Shown: piece after piece, positions 44,991 through 58,400 of the stretch
Layout: the number at the start of each line of letters is the position of its first letter
How positions within the stretch are numbered: position 1 is the first letter of the stretch
NCBI GenBank assembly: GCA_029204225.1
Contig: CM055108.1
Coordinates: forward strand, 18,077,779 to 18,141,778
DNA length: 64,000 bases
Reading direction: 5' to 3'
Source of the DNA: Diphasiastrum complanatum
Lineage: Eukaryota > Streptophyta > Lycopodiopsida > Lycopodiales > Lycopodiaceae
Program-made: the position numbers and the translations under genes
Notes under the pieces: model-generated
What the model was told of the DNA's origin: nothing
The model's input: only the letters and a program-made list of their open reading frames with translations
Databases searched by the model: none

Positions 44991-47900
44991 TTTATGCACT
45001 GTTATTTTTAATGCCAGGATTTGGATTAATCTTAGCTTTACTGCAAGCTTCGCTCTTGCTTGAGCCTACTTTTGTTTAAACTTCCCCTTTGGGGTGTATA
45101 TATCTTTTTCATCAATGTATCTACTACTTTTTTCTATGAATAAATGCACCAGGGGGTTTTTCGGCTTGTTTTAGGTACAAGACATGTATCTCAACTTTTG
45201 GAATATTAATGCTTTTGGAAAGAATGTACATATGAAAGCATCATTATTCGCTCAAATCCTCTCACAGAGTTCTACTTCAACAAATACTACAAAGGATAGG
45301 AAACTTCTCTTCAATATTATTTAATTATAAAAGCTTTGGAATTGCATTTGGGGTTTTAGTGGCAACTTCTTAGTGTCCCAAACCCCTATTCATTTTGTTT
45401 ATTGAATTTTATAATTTTCCAAAACTTGAATTTTCATATGTGTTAATATTGTTGTCAAAAGGAACAAGATTTTTGAAGGTTGTGCATCTCTTCTCAACAC
45501 TTTTCTATCTTGATACATTGCAAGTATAGAACTGGCTTTAGCATATCATGAGGTTTCTACCTTTTTATACAATAAGGATATGTTGCAACATTTGCATATT
45601 AGGTAGTTCAATAGATAATTTGCTCATGTATGTGCTGTTCTTTTGGTTTATGTCCATATTACAATTATGCTCTCATGTTGGGTTCTTATATGTTGTATTT
45701 ATCTGCTCTACTTATAGACAAAACATCCGCTTTCTATTTGGGGAGTAATGTGCATTGTTATTTGAATCATTTTTCCAATGTCACTTCAGTTTGCTAATCT
45801 TTATCAACCCAAAGTCAAGTATCTTCTAAGTGTCAATGGTGCAAACCGTATACATGATGAGCTTTCCTTTTACTTATTTTTGCTAAAAGAAATATCTTAC
45901 AAAATATTATGTAAAAAAAGCATAACAAAGGTAAACCTGACTTATAATAATTGTAGTTTTAATAAACGAGCTTGGCGAGGAGCTGGCTTGCGCAGCGAAG
46001 ACCTGAAATGTAATTACAATGTAACAATAGTTGTGCCTCCATTTTGTAGAAAACATTACTCTAAAGCTTTGAAAATGAACCATGATCACTTCTTGCTTCC
46101 CATGGTATTCATAGATACTCTATATTTCCAATAAATAGTCAATGTTCCATGCAACCTTCTTGTTTTCACCACATTTGGCAATGGAGGTTTTGTTGACCCA
46201 TTGACAAAGCACAAAATAATGTAAGCTACACAACAAAAAATATATGGTCAAACATAAGGTGTGTTTGCCATATGGAGAACACCATGAAATGACATTGTAG
46301 TGACATGATTAAGGATATGAAGAATAACCATTAAGCTAACGTCTCATTTCATGGTTAAGGTTCATTCTTCCATTCATACATAACGTGTTTGCTGCATCAG
46401 ATAATTACAAAATATATACAGGTGCAGTTAGTCCATGACTTGCTCAAAAACTACGACATTGTTAAGTCATCAACACAACTTTTAATGTCAAAATAGGACC
46501 TCAGAGCTTCTATTTTTTTTTCACCAATACTTGTGTGATCATGTATTCACATGATTAAGAAGCTAAAAAGAAAAGGCTTTACTTAGCATGAAGCTGAAAG
46601 GAGGAAGTTCGTGGAATCAACATATAGATCAATAGGGTACAATATACTGACTTTGCACATCATTGGCACAGGACAATGCACTCCTAGCTTAAGTCATTTG
46701 TCTTCACCAATGGACATACACCTTCAGTTGAGGTGCTATTACATATACTTAAACAATCCTGCAGTAACTGTCAATGCACTTTGCTTAGTTCATGTTAAGC
46801 TGCTAACAGTATGATACATAACCTTGAAAGAAATGCCTTGGATGAAAAGTATGCACAATCATGTGCACGAGCACACTCCAGCCAAACTTTTCAAGTTGTT
46901 GGTGAGGTACTTTGGTCACCAGAAGTCGCGTAGTAAAAAGAACAGGCATTGAAGTGTAGCTATATATCATACAAACAAATCTCGGGCATAACAGCATGGT
47001 GTAGCTAACAACAATAATGGAACACTATCTTGTGCAAAAAATGGAGGGCAAATCTCATAGGAAGAATTGAGAAAGTATGTAGAGAATTGAGAAGAAGTAT
47101 AGTGTCACTGAGCACTGGGAAAGGAGGGAAATATAAAGGAGCCAACAAATCAAACATCAGAAGAAAAAAGTAGTCTTGTTAAGAATTAAAACAAGTCAAA
47201 GTTTCATGACAGAATTCACAAAAATGCCTATCTAGGAGCTAGTAGGTGGTGGATCCTCTATTCCTTTGAGGCTCAAGAAGCTTATTATGAAGTGTAATGC
47301 ATTTAGTAGAAATCTACATCATATTCAAGGTTTTATCAGACTACAAAAGTAACTCAGAAGCATTAAACATCATCAGTGTCTACACATTTGTTTGGACAAA
47401 ATACCATTTGAGTATGATTCTAAGAAAGGACTCCAAATTCCAAAATAAATATGAGAGGAATTACCTCGCCATGGTTCTTGTGTCTGCTTGCAGTTAAAAG
47501 AATCAGGCAACCAGTGTGAAGCCTCAGTGTGAGCCCTCAAACACAACTAATTGTACAAGGTGGGACAAGTTGGAAAGTTGAGCTTAGCATCAGCTCACTC
47601 TCACTAATTTAAACATGGAATACCAGCTGACAACATTTTCATGCAACATTATACTAGAAACGTTTTGCTAACCTATCCTATAACTTTAACATAACGTGAG
47701 CATGAGCATGCTGAAACATCACCACAAGTCTGCTGGAGGTTATGAGATTGAAAGTTTATTACTACGGCAAGGGACTCACAGCTGCTCTTTTTGCAAGAGG
47801 CTTGGCTCTTTTGGCTTTCTACACTATCTTTACTCTCTTTCTCGTAAGTACTAGGTTCTTGCACGGCTATAATTGAAGCCATAAGAGCAAAGCTCACATT

Positions 47901-48269
47901 AGGAGTTTAAACAGAATAACTAAGATACACATACCTGTTATGCATTGAACATTCAACTAAATAAAGAAAAACATCATAGCATTCTGCAACCATGAAAGCA
48001 AATGATAGCATGGTGAAAAGGTTTTTTTGGCAAAAATGTTACTAATAAAAAAGATGCAGCTCAAATACCTGTTCAGACATTACACCATCCTATTGTCCCG
48101 CAATGTCACCAAATAGAAAGCCCTGTGTGCTTGTTTGAATGATTCACAGTTCTGGAAGACAACCTAGCCTCGCGGGCTCACAATCGGAGCTAACATAGGG
48201 CACCAACGAATAGAAATTTGCACTACTTAATATTTGCTCAAAAATTACATATTCTGCTACCTTTACATG
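44991..48269. other. Unassigned; retrotransposon 3' tail then SAE2 downstream region
   Basis: To about 45170 this is likely the 3' untranslated tail of the element, ending in AATAAATGCACC-like sequence. From there to 48269 I recognise nothing. An 85-base GC-rich patch at about 45960-46045 (GCTTGGCGAGGAGCTGGC) stands out. The minus frame at 47897-47673 is Ser/Lys-rich but lacks a consistent splice from SAE2. Confidence 0.3.
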
Positions 48270-48558
48270 CTACCTTTCATCAAGTGAAACTCTCATCCTC
48301 TTCTGGGCTTGTTCCTCATCCTGAATTTTCCTCTTTTTGTCAGCTACAGTATTGACTTCAAGAATTTCAGCAAAATCACCATCGACTTCTTGCAATTCAT
48401 CATTGATGGTCTTTGTCTCTCCAGCCACTGCTTCAACTACATTATTGCCTTCAGTAGGCCCACCAGGAACATTCAGTTGTTGTTCAGGAGTTTGACTTGT
48501 TAGCCATTTTCCTGTCAATATCATGCCATCTGGCTCCTTTTCTTCATCAAATTCGTCC
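48270..48558 (-). CDS. SAE2: SAE2 last exon
   Basis: Starts after acceptor TTGTAG and completes the Arg codon; [16 protein letters not shown] is the conserved join. The acidic tail ends in a basic KKRK..KRMR signal and TAG at 48270. A donor-like GTAGCATG overlaps the stop, but splicing there would add only a few residues. Confidence 0.9.
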
Positions 48559-49432
48559 CTACAATCAAAGCAACAATATTAAAATAAGATTTCAATTCAT
48601 GATAATTATGTGTTTAACACATTGTCATGTTACAGGAACAGAAAAGTCTATAACCTAGATCATTGCTATTGCTTGTAGGGCTTTAGCCATTGAGTCTATG
48701 TGATGCTATTTACCATTCTTCGTGAGAGATTGCTTCGTGTATATTCAGTTTAACCTACATTGATGCTATAATCTGTGATTCAGTTCATAACTCATTCGCT
48801 TGCCAAAATCATATGCCCTTCATGACGTGTCGTTCAACAAATGGCATGTCATCAGACAAGGTGTATTTAAAGATTATCTTTGATGCTATGAAAGTAATCA
48901 TGGAAGCCGTTGAACTTTTAAAACATGTAAGAGGCCATGTCAAGGAGAAGTGTAGTTTAAGAATTTAATAGGTGAGTTCTCCCACAAAAAGGCCAAGCAA
49001 TACCAAATCATAAGCTAACAAATGGATGTCTCTAATCCTTATTTGTATTCGATAGGAACCCTAAAATAAATTCTAGACACTTAGCCTAAGCTTATCCACA
49101 AATAGGGTCATGGAAGGCAAACTACTGTGCCGTCCTGGAGGTTCTGTCTTTCCTGTAGGACCCCACTCCAGTACCACACAATAATAGTGAGGCCCCTGGC
49201 CAGTCCTAAATATAAATGCATAAAGAGGCTTTCAGGCCCGTACATGAAAATATGGGCTTAAAGCCAACAACTGACTATAAGTAGTTATAGTCATGCATCT
49301 ATGGAGCCAATAGTCCATAATCAAATTTCGTGACTCTCAGCAATTGTTTTTTTAGCTCCATAAGTTATTCCGAGGAACAATAGTCACGTTTACTGCACAG
49401 GAAGGCTTGACTTAAGTGAATGAGGACCTAAA

Positions 49433-49487
<55 letters not shown>

Positions 49488-52400
49488 GGATGGTTCTTTG
49501 CTTTAACTTGCTCCGTTACAAAAATAAAATAAACAAATAAATTTCATCACGTTTTGAAACGCGTTTCGGAGAATTGCGGCTCGTGAAAGGCGTTTCGCTG
49601 CAACTATGGTTCTTACTGCAATTTGTTCCTAACCTGTAAAACAAAATGATTTGATACTTAAGCTTCTTGATCGTTCATGAAGTAGCATAACGTTTGCTCT
49701 AAGCCTTCATTGTCCCATTGCTTATGTAGCGTTATACTTTGAAGAACTACCTCTTCTTCAATCTTTGATTACGGCTGAAACATTCTTTCACTTCGAGACC
49801 ATCTCAAACAATAGAGTGACAAAATGTCAATACAGGTCTGATTTCGAACTATGCTTTGATAAAGAAGCTAAACACATACATTTGAAGCTTTGTCTTCAAT
49901 GGATAAAAACGTTCATATATCTCACTTTACTAGCAAATTCTTGTGCTTTATTGCAATGATTCGAAGTTAAGGTTTTTACAAAAGACCATAAGTTCTGAAA
50001 AGTGTTGGGTAGGGAAGTCATAAAAACCTTTGATGTAAAGTTTTCTCTTACAAAATACTCAGAGAACTCATTCACACAAGCCAAATCTCTATAGTCTAGT
50101 TAAAGGAGCAATTGAACCTTTAGAAGAAATACAAATCAAGGAGAAACGTGACCTTGAGATTTGTTGGCTATAGACTTTTGCTAATCCTGGATGTTTGATC
50201 GACGGGGAGTGTTAGAGATATGATATCATGAATTTGCAAAGGTAGCAGTTTATAAGCTGAGACAATTTAGTAATCAGTTCAAAGATTGTTGATTACTTTG
50301 TATGCCACGTGATGGTTCATTTGGTACCCATTGTGGCAAACTTGCAATGTACTCAATATATTAAAAACCAATTAGGCCAGAGTGCCCCTTGTAAAGTAAT
50401 TAATGTAGCCCAGTCCTCCCCCCTGGAAAAGGACTCTGGGCATTGGACTAGATTTGAAAGGACACAAATCTCTAGGTAAGTTCATCTCTCACTGTAAAGT
50501 GGAGCAACTCTCTTTGTAATCTCTCTCCCTTCTCTAATGTCTTGAATGCATTGCTACGTACTCTAATTTTCAGCAAAGAGTTGACTCTTTTCTTAAGAGC
50601 ACGGGAATATTCAGTATCAAAGCATGGACAAAAGTGCTCGGTTAGAGCCCAAGTGACTCAAATAATCAACTTTAATTCCAATCTTGAAATCAAGCATAGA
50701 AGAGTATCGCATAAACAAAAGTCGACACTAAATAATGAACCTTGTAGCAATGATCAATCTCCAACCAAGAAGAGCGTGTGAGCATCAATAATTGCCGACA
50801 GGAGGAACCGCTATTTTGCTCCAAAAACAGTTTACATTGATAATTTGAAGAATGAATAGAATTTTTTCAACCAACTTAGACCATATGAAATCTGAATTCT
50901 GAACAAACTCGAGTTCAGAGTTCTGAAGAAAACTTAAGATTCTAAGCTCAAAGAACCTTAATACATATACATAACAACTTTATTATGTATCCATGTATGT
51001 TAGGCTTTGGACTGAAGCTCAGCAGTGAGTTTCAGCATAATAACTATAAGAAGAGACAAAGCAGAACAACATATGATGAGTTGCTACCTGTGCTTGATGT
51101 GAAGGTTGCAAGAGAACTCCTGTTGAAAGTCTTCGACACTCAAAACTGTTCCATTTGTAATTGGTGTAGGCAGATCTACAAGAAACTGGTTCCAAAAAGC
51201 CAGATGCATCCAACTGGTTTTATGCAAGACTCTACATGCACTCTCTCATAAACTGCACTGCAAATTGAATCCTGAAATAACTTCAAAATGTATATAGAAC
51301 AATACCTTATCCAAATTTGAGGTATACAACAAAACCATGTCTTTTTCCAAATCTTCTCCTGTCTCGTACAATATATTGCTGCCTTGCATAATGACTGGTG
51401 AATGTACACTGAGTTTTGCTTTCACAATTTTTTCAACAACATCCCTCAACTTTGATTTCGAAGTGTTAACTTCCAAAGACAAAGGTGTCTGAACAACATT
51501 CATTGAAAGTGTGAGGTTTTGAAGGATTAAATAGCCTGCGCAACAGTGGCTCAACTGCTGATCGTGTAACATTTACTATTATGTATATTCGTTCCAGAGG
51601 GTCAAACCAAAATAGCAATGATCCAAAACAGCTAAAACATACTGGCTGGGATGTTACCTGGGAGCAAACATAACAACTTGAATTTGGTTCAAAAGGCTCC
51701 ACTGGCATTAAAAGTAGTTTCTTTGATGGATGCTCCAAACAATATGTCATCCTGATCACGTATTTCAGCTATTAAATACAAAAGAAAAAAAAACTCTACT
51801 TCAAAAGAAATTTTAACCTCACTATTATGTCAAAGTAATCCTAATGCTTTACTTGATAAGATCTTAGACTGTTACTAATTCCATCATAAGGTGCATTGAT
51901 ACTATGTCAAGGACAAACGGAAATATAAATCAGTCCCAATTTTTCCAGAATCAGCTTTCAATTTCCCTGCAACACCATACATGCAACCATATGCACTACT
52001 TGGTCATAAATGTTTCTATAGAATTTTGAGCTTCAAATGGATTGATGTTCTAAGGTGTGCCGTTAAAATGAATTTTTTCTAATTTGCAAAAACAAGAGCA
52101 CCCTGCGCTTTGCACAAATTTCCCTTGATGGGATATGCTTCTTTACTCTCATACTCGGTATTGTAGATGGGGTCATCTGTTAGCAACACAAAGCCGGCCA
52201 CTTGGTCCACTACTCTATTATCTTGTTTGGTGATTAAAAAGTCCAAAGGTTGCTGCTTGAGCCAAATCATTTCACAATGGAAAGTCCTTGCTTCTCAACT
52301 AGCTCCACTGTTATGAATACTCTCACTGCAATTGAAACGTACTCGTGCTACACATGTATGTTTCCTTGACATAAACCAAACTTTGATCATAAATTTTGAA

Positions 52401-55400
52401 TAAAACATCTGATTCTTGAGAATTTTGTATGCACTACAGAGTAGACTCCGAGAGCTTCTCAACGGTATAAAGCTTGCCTTCTTTGATCCAAAAGTCCTCA
52501 AGTTAGAGAATTTTGTCAAAATTTCTATCAATAAAAAACAGACAAGCCATAAATTTGGCGTTGTGGGACAAATCATGCATTCACTTGCTTTAGACCGGTC
52601 ACGGCAATGGTAGAGAATATGACCAATAAGAAGGTTCAAAGTCCTTCTGCAAAGAGCATGAGTTGAACCACAGTTCTCACAATCTCATACACTTGAATAG
52701 AAATGGGGTAGCGCAGTACAAAAATAGGACAATTGCGATACTTGCATGTTCAATGCTTAATCGAATGGGATCACCTTACTCTTTTTTGGTGGAGGCATGC
52801 AAACCAGCCACCTATCTTCAAAATCGGAATCCCACCATTGTCTTCACCCATGCTAGACATGATGCCTAAGGAGGCTTTTTTGGTACTAAACTGAAGGAAA
52901 ATAGCTGTAGGGCCCATGCTCATGTACCTAAGGAGGACAGGAGCAAGATACATGCCAAGTCTATTAACTACATTTTCCTAGGCTAGGATGAGACAGTAAA
53001 GCCATACAAGTGCTTTGATCCCAAATGACAAGAGATCAACTCTGAATATCAAAGCTTGTGTAAGCATCAATTTCAAACCAAACACAACTTGAGAACAAAG
53101 AGACTTCTAGCATCAATCTCATGAAAGCAGGAGCAATGCAAGAGTATCTAAGCTTCACTCTCCAACCCTCTCTTGTGCTTAAGCAAAAAAAAACATCCTC
53201 AAGCATTGTCTTGCCTTGCATGAGACACACATGTCGAACATAGAGGAATACATATCCCTATTACAAGGCCCATCATGGGCAATTATAACATGAAAGAACT
53301 ACACTATATTTCTCACACAAACTTCGTCAATGCCCAAGAGTAGGTGTAGGTGACAAGAACAGATACAGGCATCACATTAGCTTTCATGCACTGTACAAAG
53401 ACCAACATGTTGAGTTTCTATCATGTCTCTAGAGGCAAAAGGGCAGAGTCAATCATGATGAAGGGTAGCACCAAGGGATAATTCCAATTAAATGAAGTCC
53501 TCACTTTCTTATGGAAGTAAAACAAAAATCTCCATTTCATCACTTCAAATTGCTCGAGCCTTAATAAAAGCATATCTATTTGTGAAATTAGAATATATCT
53601 AATTTCACAAATTTATAAAGAGAAGTCAGTGATGTCATATCATAAGGTAAACCTTAGAAACAATATACGAGCAACTCAACAAGTCAAAGGATCTAAGTCA
53701 AAACAACAATAAAAATTCAATAAACAAAAAATCTTAGCCAAATAGCATTGCTCATGTCTCATCAGTACCCAAGCATAAGTTGCTAACTGGGTTTCGAAAG
53801 AATCCGGATTCTCTTAATAAAAGCATAGCTGGTGTCTAACATACACCACAAAAGATAGAAAGAATCAGCACAGACCCGTTGGCCGCAACATGGATGAGGA
53901 TCTCAATAATTCACTAGTGCCCAAGAGCAGGCACAGGTCACAAGCACATATAGACGTCCTCATTAGCCTTCATACATAAGTACAAAGAGCAGTGTATTGA
54001 GTTTCTAACATTTCTCTAGGAAAACCAATCAGATGAAGTCTTATTTCCTCATAAAGGAATAATGAAATTTACAATTCATCATTCGAAGCTTGACTAAAAG
54101 TATGGTTAGCAGGAAAAGAATTAGCACAAGCCCACTAGTGTTATGAATCACATATTTGGCATTACATCAAGTACACAATAGACAACAAAAAATGAATGCA
54201 TCCTGATTTCCAGGGGGGCCTTGAACATGGGACCAAAGAAACTTTGGATGCCAAGCTATCCAACTGAGCCAACCCTTGGATCTACAACAAAAAATGAATG
54301 AACTACAAAGAATAATGAATTAAGATTCATCAGTGTCAATAGTCGAACCCCTACTATAAGTTTCAAACAAAGAACAACCTATAAATTTCAAACAAAGAAC
54401 TCGTAAGGACAAATATTCATGAGCAACTCAATGAATAATGGGCAGATCACCCCAAATGGCAAGATAATGTCAACACTATCAAATTATAGCCCAATAGCAA
54501 CAGGTAGCAAGTTAACATGAAAGATGTCACAAGCTTTGGTAGTAGCTGCAAACGGTGAGTGGTGAGACTAAGCTTCTACAAGATCTAAAAAGGCCCATAA
54601 AAAAGAGTGCCAAGTTCCCTAGGTGAGCTTGTAGGCATTGTCCAAACCTATAAGCAAAGCAGAGTCACAAATACACATACAAGTTGTAAGGCCCCAATCT
54701 TAGACCTCATGTGAACCCAGACCCAACGGTGCTAGTGGACCAGTCAACTGTATACCACCATCATGGTCAGTGACTGTAGCTAGATATCAACAAGCCTGAG
54801 CAAGGACGGTGTGTTGTAAACAATGACCCAATGAGCTTGTATGGCAAGCCGTCAGAGACGGCAGGTTGGAGTTGGCAATATGTGACAAGGAGGGCAGTGG
54901 AAAACTTGCTAAAGTGGTCAAGCTGACTACAATGCCATGTCGATCATAAGGGTGATTGTTATTAACTTAATGCTCACATCATGTCAGAAAGGGTCAAGAG
55001 GCATCAAGAGTCCATCAATGGTCTAATCAACCTGGTGATGGCCGTGTGACCTAGGTAGCAAAATAGCATGGTCTCTGGTGGGGAGGACTTTCATTCTCAT
55101 CGTCAACCAGTTTCGTTTCACAAGCTTGTGAGAAGGAGAGTAACGTTTGGTATGAGATGAGAAACATGGTGATAAATTGGGGCAGTGTGATGGCCCGCAC
55201 GTGGAGGAGAATTTGTCATAGTGTCATAACTAACCTTGATCCTTACCTCTTCCACGAAAATTTAATTATTTTAAGAATTGTGTAGTATAGCTTGCTCTTA
55301 TGTTGCTATGAAATTGTGGCAGAATTACTTTGGAGTCTATTTTTGGTTTTACTTTAGATTATAACGTTAATGTTCCAAAGTCTACAACAGTCTCATGGAG

Positions 55401-58400
55401 GTTTGGAACTAAGCAATCATTTTTCTTCTTCAAATAGTGTGCTGGCTTGATAGGCATTCAAGTCGTGTTCCCTATAGTGGTAGAAGAGGCTTGTGAGGCT
55501 ATATAGTTATTACATCAACTTCCATGGCTTGATATAAAATATGCACACTTTTACATTGATGCTAGTGGGCTCACATGTGCAAGACATGGCCCTAATGGAG
55601 TTGTGGATACGATGATTATTCAGAATGAGATCCAAAAGGTGTTGTCATGAGAGTTGAAAACAGACATAAGGACAAATGACTGCCAAGAACCTTCGAGTGT
55701 GGGTGTTTTTGTGGTGGCCACTAAGTTGCCTCGGAACGGCATTCTGGGCCCCTGCGTTCCAAAAAACAGCATTCCGGAACGCCAGAACACTGTCAACAAA
55801 AAAACTGGAAATTTTTTTAGAACTGCCTCGAAGCCCCCATTTCCAGCGCGCTTCTTGGAGAGAAGAAAGGCTTGTGGAGAGGAATAAGAGGCCAAATGGG
55901 TAGTGTGTGATTGCTTGAAGATCCTCCTCCTCAAGCCTCTTCAAGCCTCGACCTGAATGTAGCACATAGAAGAGGGCAACAGTGATTATGTGGGGATTTG
56001 CAAGCAAAGCAACTTCTTAAAGCTTTTTTTCACCTTTTTTTTCCTTTACGGTATAGGTCTTAGGCGGCTCTAGGCTTGTTTTAGCTCTCTTTTTCCACCT
56101 ATCCACTTTCCATTGAGTTTTTGACCTTTTCTATAGCGTCTTGAGGGTTTCTATAGCCATACCTGTGGCAAGGCGAGGCGTGTGGTCAGAGGTGGATCTC
56201 ATGGAGGGAGACACCATAGCTTTTACACGTTCAGGTGCACGTAGATGGCGTTGCTTGTTTTGCAATGCCACCTTTTGCAACACGGCGACGAGGATCAGAG
56301 CACACTTGCTTGGTTTGACCAGGCCAGACGGGTGGACCATGGGCATTGCCCCATGCGTGGCAATTCCTACACTTGAGCGAGAGCGCCTAAACTTGAGTCA
56401 AAAATTGTCACCAAGAAATAGCAAAAGCTTAGAGCAGATAGGAAATAGTGATGCACATAAAGTTATAGTGCAAATCCTTTAGTAGCAGTCACAGTGGGTA
56501 AGGTTCATGTAAGCATTGTCATTTCGAAGGTGAGAAGTCTATCGGTTCTTGAGGACTGCAAGCAGCTTCATCTTGCTACACAATGCACATACATTTTGCT
56601 AGATACTAATTTTCACTAATGTGTATTCAGAAGAAATCTAAAAAAGCGAACACAGTTATTCTTGCTTCAAACAGTACAACTCACCTGGAATGGTTAAAAT
56701 CAGAGGTCAGAATTTTGATTGCCTCCAGCACAATCAATCCAGCAATAATAGCATTTGTTGTTGCTATTGCATGTACAATATTTCCTGCAATTCCTTTCAA
56801 ATCAAAAAGACTTAGCATTGGAATACCAAAGGAGTATGATCGTATGTTTGCAGCAGCTGACACGAATTCCACTGCCAGCTGGTCATCTTTGTCAAAAACT
56901 AAGGTTCCAATGGCCTGAAAATATAGTGATGACAATCAACACTCCTGACTATCAGAATCTTCAAATGATAAACTAGAAAAATTATATCATGATTTGAGTT
57001 TAAAGAAAACACTAACATCACTTGTTTCTTTATCATATTTTCTAAAATGCATTAATGGAAGTCTCAAATCCTCAATATAATAAGCTGAAGGACATCTTTT
57101 TCAAAATATTTTTGCGTGCAAATGAATCATGCCACAGAACAATGTCCATAACCAGCAAAAGGCTGAGAACCATTTTTTACTTACCTTGCTTTTTGTAGCA
57201 TACAGAATCTCAATGGATTTTAGAAAGACCCTTGCATTATCCTCAATGCTCCATACTTCTTGAGGGTTCTTCAGACCAAGAACAGACATGGCAGAACAAG
57301 AATTTTCTGGTCTTGCCCCATTCTCACAGCTACCTTTAAACTCTTCTGCTATGTTGGGTAAAATTTTGTTGAGGTATAAAGGAACGGGCTTTCTCCTACT
57401 TTTCCAGGCATCCTCATTTTTTAATGCAGCTTCAATATTGTGGCCAAATACATAATCAAACACTCTGAATGCAAAACTGGCAACTGATTCTCCCTCTTGC
57501 AACTCCAAAGGTAAAACCTGTTGCTCACTAGCTGAACTTGCTTCCTTTGTCTGTGAATCCAAATCATTCGCCTGATTTTTGTCCCCAAATAGTCTTGTGA
57601 AAGCAAGTTCTTTTGCCCAAACAACACAGTGCACAGGCTGTCCAGCGTTTACACCAGAGAGCTCAAGTTAGACATGGAAACATATTAGAAACAGAGTGAG
57701 GGTGACAAGCCACATGGGCCCTGCCTTGATTTGAGCTTCTCATCTAGCTATTTCTCTTTTGTTTCCTCAAATTGCCAATAGGGACAAACATTGCAAGTAG
57801 ATTACAAAATAAATAAAGAAAGATGTGATAGACTCAAGAAATTGAACTGAAAACAAAACTTGTAAGCATAAAAGGGACTAACATGTTGAACATGGGCAAA
57901 AAGGGGTGAAGCCTGGTAAGAAGTTATTGAGATGCTACTGTACAACAGAAATTCTATCTGGAATTCACAAGCCAATAACAATCTACCAATGAAACAAATT
58001 TTAGAAATCATATTCAACTATGAGCCTTCTTAAGCAAACAAGCAAACATTATAAGACTTCCAAAAAGAGACTATGAAACCCAAACATACAAAAAGCAAAC
58101 AATTGAAAGATCGATATAGAAAGGTTGTCTATTTTAAATAGTCGAAATCTCAGAATTCAAACTTCTTTATAAGATGTCACCAAGTAGTAGACATATCAAC
58201 CTTTCTGAGGCTAACAAAAAAGATATAGAAGAGAGTGACTACTTTGGCAACTGAATATACAAAGCAGCCCCAGAAGAAATAAGCTTGTCGTGTTGAGGAT
58301 CTCAACTTTGGCTTGGTTGCAATCACGTGAAACAGGAGCCAGCATGTCAGGTTACTGTAATCCATCTGATCCAATCCTTTCATGTATAGTGAGCTATTTT

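Noticed and set aside
47673-47897. Possible extra 3' exon of SAE2 (Ser/Lys-rich)
   Set aside because: Splicing from 48270 to the available acceptor near 47860 meets a stop after about five residues, and the in-frame TAG at 48270 already gives a normal C-terminus.
52079-52270. 63-codon minus frame as a SAE2 exon
   Set aside because: It lies between exons that already join in phase, and it has no counterpart in the SAE2 protein.
55620-56007. Overlapping 75-120-codon frames on both strands
   Set aside because: Mutual shadows over a palindromic segment; no domain and no codon pattern to prefer one.
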